A stretch of DNA of 15,158 nucleotides, taken from an uncultured Lachnospiraceae bacterium. GTDB lineage: Bacteria > Bacillota > Clostridia > Lachnospirales > Lachnospiraceae. Positions 12,223 through 15,158 of the stretch are shown piece after piece; position 1 is the stretch's first letter; each line of letters starts with the position of its first letter. The position numbers were made by a program, and so were the translations under genes. The stretch is from assembly GCA_910586755.1 (NCBI GenBank), contig CAJUJM010000074.1:1-15158 (forward strand), given 5' to 3'. The notes beneath the pieces are model-generated. The model worked only from the letters and a program-made list of their open reading frames with translations. It searched no databases and was not told the origin of the DNA.

Positions 12223-13617
12223 TTATTCCTCCCCTCCGTTAGTGCTGTAGCAAAAATTGTAATATAAGTACAAATGTTCCATACTGTCCTTATCCACTGC
12301 GCTGATGAGGAAGTATGCATAATCGGTATCGGCCGTCTTGTCCGGATGTTCCGTTACTGTACAGGAAACCAGCTTTCCTTCCCGGATCATAGCCGCTCCC
12401 ACTTCGTTTAAGTTGGCAATGACGGTTTCCCGGCCATTTTTATCGTTGTCCACGTTCCCAACCAGGTTATCGGCCGTGGTATTCATACGGTACATTAACT
12501 CAAACCGGGTCTTTGTCCGGCGGAGCTTCTTCCAGCCTGCATCTTTATTCTCCGGAAGCTCCACCAGGGTATTAATGGCGTTATCGATCCAGCATTTTCC
12601 CGCCGGACTGTTTGACAGCACCAGGCAGCCTTTCGTCTCGGCAGACTCCATCCGGGCCGGGGGCAAAACCTCTTTCAGCTCTGACACTCCCGGCAAAATC
12701 TTATGGGTAAGAGCTTTATTACTGGAATAGGAGGCATACATCCCCGCCACTACTGCAGCGGTCTGATATCCGTCCAGATCCTTTTCTGACATTCCCACAT
12801 GGGCATTTAAGAGATAAATCATTTTCTCATCATTATAGGTAAGGGCGTTGGCAATACGGTCTTCCAATGTCTGACTGCTAAGCTCTGCCACAATGCCGCA
12901 GGTAAAAAGGCCATTGTCATAGGCCCCATCTAAGAACGTCTTTAACAGCAGATGCACTGCCGGGTTTTCCGTATCTACGCACAGGGCATTCATGTAGTGG
13001 GATTCTAATTTTTCCAGTGCTTCTGAATAGTTCTCCACTGTGGCTTCCGGATCCGTTCCAGCAGTAAATGCCTTTTGGGATACTGGTTCCAGCTGCCCGT
13101 CTGTATTTACCTGCGCCGTAAAGCGGGCAGATTTCCTCATAGCTTCCGCCAAAGCCGCCCCTTCCTTGTCTGTGCTTTTTGCAATGACATAACTCTCTAT
13201 CCGGCGGCTCCCGGAATAGAAACTGATTTCTTTTTTGGCTTTATCAGTAAGACTGTCTTTTACACTGACGGAAAACTCCCTGGATCCGGGATATTTTCCC
13301 TTTATGGTAACAATCTCTCCTAACTGAACGGCTGCCTCTGTCCCTTCCGCGCCTACGCGCACTGCCAAAACGGTATCCGCTCCGCCCAAAAAGGCGTATT
13401 CAATTGCGTCCACATTTCCTCCATCTCCAAAAATGGGAAAAGCCCCCTCATCCGCGGTAAGCTTCACTACTTTATTGAGAGGGCCAAAGGTTCCCTGGAA
13501 CACCACTCCCACAATTCCGTCTTTGGCTCCGATAACCTTTGATCCATCATTGGTATTCACATTAAAATAAGTTCCCGGACGGATTTCTGCAACTCCGTCT
13601 GTAAAAATTCCTGCCAT
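12223..13617 (-). CDS. xkdK: Phage tail sheath protein XkdK-like
   Basis: The product is 464 residues and resembles contractile tail sheath proteins of the XkdK type. It starts MAGIFTDGVAEIRPGTYFNV, the conserved N-terminal linker strand. The core contains AIEYAFLGGADTVLAVRV (72-89), a variable SVKDSLTDKAKKEISFYS strand pair, VAELSSQTLEDRIANALTYN and AAVVAGMYASYSSNKALTHK. The C-terminal region has TKTRFELMYRMNTTADNLVG, VIANLNEVGAAMIREG and SAVDKDSMEHLYLYYNF. Sheath presence proves a contractile tail. It starts one base after the stop of the upstream small gene. No truncation or frameshift is seen. Confidence 0.93.
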   Translation of the reverse strand: MAGIFTDGVAEIRPGTYFNVNTNDGSKVIGAKDGIVGVVFQGTFGPLNKVVKLTADEGAFPIFGDGGNVDAIEYAFLGGADTVLAVRVGAEGTEAAVQLGEIVTIKGKYPGSREFSVSVKDSLTDKAKKEISFYSGSRRIESYVIAKSTDKEGAALAEAMRKSARFTAQVNTDGQLEPVSQKAFTAGTDPEATVENYSEALEKLESHYMNALCVDTENPAVHLLLKTFLDGAYDNGLFTCGIVAELSSQTLEDRIANALTYNDEKMIYLLNAHVGMSEKDLDGYQTAAVVAGMYASYSSNKALTHKILPGVSELKEVLPPARMESAETKGCLVLSNSPAGKCWIDNAINTLVELPENKDAGWKKLRRTKTRFELMYRMNTTADNLVGNVDNDKNGRETVIANLNEVGAAMIREGKLVSCTVTEHPDKTADTDYAYFLISAVDKDSMEHLYLYYNFCYSTNGGEE

Positions 13618-13618
13618 T

Positions 13619-13861
13619 TTATTCCCTGTCCTTTCTCTGTTTTACTGGTGTTTTTCCATAATCATTTACTGCTTTTTTCGCCTCCGCCAAGGTATACAGC
13701 GATTTTCCGGCCGTTTTTAAGGCTGCTGTTACCAGGGCTGCCCTGCATGGAAAGTGTTCCTCATGGGCTCCGGCCAGCTCTTCCACTGTATAGAGGGATT
13801 CTGCCGGACTGGCTTTCTCTGCGCTTTTTGTCTGTTTCCTTCCTGACTGTTTCTCTTCCAC
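13619..13861 (-). CDS. Small conserved phage protein upstream of the sheath gene
   Basis: The product is 80 residues, with a charged, Lys/Ser/Glu-rich first 20 residues followed by an ordered part: LYTVEELAGAHEEHFPCRAA, LVTAALKTAGKSLYTLAEAKKAV. The YTVEELA...F...A...A...AGK...T..EA...V pattern recurs in small proteins placed just before the sheath gene in clostridial PBSX-like phages; function is not known to me. The start is GTG at 13861 with CAGGAGG seven bases upstream. The gene is tightly joined to the sheath gene (one base). A role in head-tail joining or sheath expression is only a guess from position. Confidence 0.75.
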   Translation of the reverse strand: MEEKQSGRKQTKSAEKASPAESLYTVEELAGAHEEHFPCRAALVTAALKTAGKSLYTLAEAKKAVNDYGKTPVKQRKDRE

Positions 13862-13899
13862 TATAACCTCCTGTTAGCTCCTTTTAATTGTCTGAATTG

Positions 13900-14769
13900 T
13901 TATTGATAATTTGATTGAATCTTTCGGATTGCTTTCTTCTTTTCCGTGTTCCTTAAGATTCCATACTGTCCGGTTATCCGCAATTGCCCGGTTGGCAGAT
14001 AGGTAGGCCCCGGGGTCACAGAAATTTCCTTTACAAAAAACGGCGACCCATCCAGCATGGCAAATTCTTCTTCCATGCTTAAATGTTTCGCCATTATTCT
14101 TGTATAGCTGCTTCTGTTTTCCGGGGATTGACATAATACATGAACTGCCAAAGTACAGGTCATCCATGTCACCGCAAAGGTGGACTGGGCCTGATTTTCT
14201 TTCTCTTCCTCCAGCCGGACATAGAATACCGGCGACCGGGCGGTTATTTCTTCCTCCTGTCCCGGCTGATCCATCCACAGAACCCTGCTTTCCGGAAAAA
14301 TATCTTTCAGCCAGGCGTTCAGGCTGTCTACCGGATCCGGTTCCGCAGATAACTGGCACGGATATTCCAGAATATCCAGCTGTATCTCCTGGCTGCAGAT
14401 GGTTTCTCCTTCTGTAAATCTGCCCCTGCGATTCCAGGCCAGGCAGTATGTACTTTCCCCTTCTGATGTAAAAAGAACGGAACACAAACATTTCCTTATC
14501 TGACTGACTGCATTTTCAAAGTCAAAGGTTCCTCTCTTTTCTGCAAACATCGCAAGACTCACACTCCCCTGACTTTTTCGCTCTTCATTAGCTGACAAGT
14601 CCAGTGTAAAGACGATTCTTGGATAACCGGGCAGGCCGCCCCATCCCTGGTCCTCATCCCCAGGGGCTTTTGGTGTAAAAATGGCAGGGCTTTCATAAAA
14701 TCTTGTTAAAAGCCCTGCCACCTCTTTTTCCTCTGACAGCCGTTTTCCTATCAGTTCATGCAGTTCCAT
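13900..14769 (-). CDS. Phage tail-completion/connector-type protein (XkdJ position)
   Basis: The product is 289 residues, with no membrane segment or known catalytic motif visible. The first half contains FYESPAIFTPKAPGDEDQGW, a PGYPRIVFTLDLSANEE strand region (48-64) and EIQLDILEYP (about 127-136). The second half contains RSPVFYVRLEE, TFAVTWMTCTLAVHVLC, YTRIMAKHLSMEEE and FVKEISVTPG with a final LRITGQYGIL strand, a tail-terminator-like beta pattern. This looks like two related domains, each with a PGYP or PVFYVRL strand. The start has TGAGGTGA upstream and overlaps the preceding gene by 14 bp. In PBSX order this slot precedes the sheath gene (XkdI/XkdJ). Assignment is by position and general appearance. 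Confidence 0.7.
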   Translation of the reverse strand: MELHELIGKRLSEEKEVAGLLTRFYESPAIFTPKAPGDEDQGWGGLPGYPRIVFTLDLSANEERKSQGSVSLAMFAEKRGTFDFENAVSQIRKCLCSVLFTSEGESTYCLAWNRRGRFTEGETICSQEIQLDILEYPCQLSAEPDPVDSLNAWLKDIFPESRVLWMDQPGQEEEITARSPVFYVRLEEEKENQAQSTFAVTWMTCTLAVHVLCQSPENRSSYTRIMAKHLSMEEEFAMLDGSPFFVKEISVTPGPTYLPTGQLRITGQYGILRNTEKKKAIRKIQSNYQ

Positions 14770-15007
14770 TGCCGTTCACCTCAAAAATGTTTTGTAAATC
14801 TCCCGATATCAGAAGCTTCCATTCCTCCCGCTTTACCTCTTCTGCCTGAATCAGGTAATGCTTTGCGGTATTTGGGATATCCGGCAAAAACTGCACCAGA
14901 ATTTCCGTTTCGGAAACCTGGGAGACCAGGCCATTGACGCCTGTTTTCCAGCTTCGGTGTTTTCCATAAATGAAAAATCCCCGGCTGATTGCCGAGGTAT
15001 CAAACAC
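14756..15007 (-). CDS. Small conserved phage protein, head-tail connector region
   Basis: The product is at least 83 residues from the GTG at 15007: MFDTSAISRGFFIYGKHRSW, then VNGLVSQVSETEILVQFLPD and YLIQAEEVKREEWKLLISGD. It resembles small beta-rich proteins in the connector region of clostridial phages; no function is known to me. The frame is open further upstream, and the good GGAGG at 15047-15051 lies 39 bases before the GTG but only 9 bases before an in-frame ATA (15037) that would begin IELLKTEDRTVFDT. The true start may therefore be a mutated ATG, or the ribosome may use ATA; the GTG has no good ribosome binding site of its own. It overlaps the next gene by 14 bp. Confidence 0.7.
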   Translation of the reverse strand: MFDTSAISRGFFIYGKHRSWKTGVNGLVSQVSETEILVQFLPDIPNTAKHYLIQAEEVKREEWKLLISGDLQNIFEVNGNGTA

Positions 15008-15069
15008 CGTCCTGTCTTCTGTTTTTAAAAGTTCTATTGATATGCACCTCCGTTATGAAGTGACTTTTG

Positions 15070-15156
15070 TCAAGAGGGAAAATTAAAAACAACAAACTTT
15101 TTCTCTGACAAAGCCCACATTTGTTCCCTGGAGATATCTTGGAGAAGCCCTTTGTT
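15070..15156 (-). CDS. Possible C-terminal end of an upstream gene (partial)
   Basis: A minus-strand frame is open from the right edge to a TGA at 15070-15072 and reads NKGLLQDISREQMWALSEKK, then FVVFNFPS. The composition is plausible for protein and it would end 19 bases before the GGAGG of the next gene, as expected in a phage operon. The piece is too short to identify. The surrounding 15062-15116 stretch also holds an imperfect inverted repeat (CTTTTGTCAAGAG with CTCTGACAAAG). Confidence 0.4.
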   Translation of the reverse strand, partial: NKGLLQDISREQMWALSEKKFVVFNFPS

Positions 15157-15158
15157 TA

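Noticed and set aside
13874..14491. 205-residue minus-strand frame rich in Gly and Arg
   Set aside because: It lies entirely within or beside the 289-residue tail protein gene in another frame, with composition typical of a shadow frame.

Overview
The window is the tail-gene section of a contractile-tailed (PBSX/myovirus-like) prophage or phage-derived element from a low-to-moderate GC Firmicute, most likely a gut clostridium (Lachnospiraceae-like). The host guess rests on the Clostridia-type xkd gene order, strong AGGAGG ribosome binding sites, and the style of the lipoproteins. The phage operon reads on the minus strand, from the right edge to the left. No capsid, portal, terminase, lysis or integrase gene is visible, so an intact prophage, a defective prophage and a tailocin cannot be told apart.

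Minus-strand order from the right: end of an unassigned ORF (15156-15070), small connector-type protein (15007), XkdJ-position tail protein (14769), small pre-sheath protein (13861), tail sheath XkdK (13617), tail tube XkdM (12219), tail assembly chaperone XkdN (10918) with a -1 frameshift extension at an A_AAA_AAC slippery site, tape measure protein (10245), XkdP LysM protein (5999), XkdQ (2168), XkdR/DUF2577 (877) and XkdS/DUF2634 (554). The left edge carries an 86-bp repeat with several palindromes, where the baseplate gene xkdT would be expected to start.

Two kinds of accessory cargo interrupt this module. The first is a complete hicAB toxin-antitoxin pair on the plus strand between the tube and chaperone genes, with its own promoter and operator-like palindromes. 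The second, and the main point of interest, lies between the tape measure gene and xkdR. Three paralogous small lipoprotein genes (3860-4408, 4614-5174, 6398-6958) run antisense to the tail operon. Each has the same promoter (TTGCTA, 17 bp, TATCAT) and ribosome binding site. Each is followed by a copy of the 3' end of xkdQ, whose coding sequence forms a hairpin that looks like a plus-strand terminator in two of the three copies. Around them are truncated copies of the tape measure 3' end, xkdP and xkdQ, and a short relic of a fourth lipoprotein 3' end sits beside the intact xkdQ stop.

The simplest reading is that a unit of tape measure 3' end, xkdP, xkdQ and antisense lipoprotein gene was tandemly amplified. 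The copies were then pruned so that one intact copy of each tail gene and three lipoprotein genes remain. A fourth, unrelated 455-residue lipoprotein gene (2269-3636, minus strand) with its own promoter and terminator sits in the same hotspot. Repeated retention of phage-encoded lipoprotein genes suggests a selected surface trait. Superinfection exclusion of the Ltp/Sie lipoprotein type is a testable guess, not something the sequence proves.
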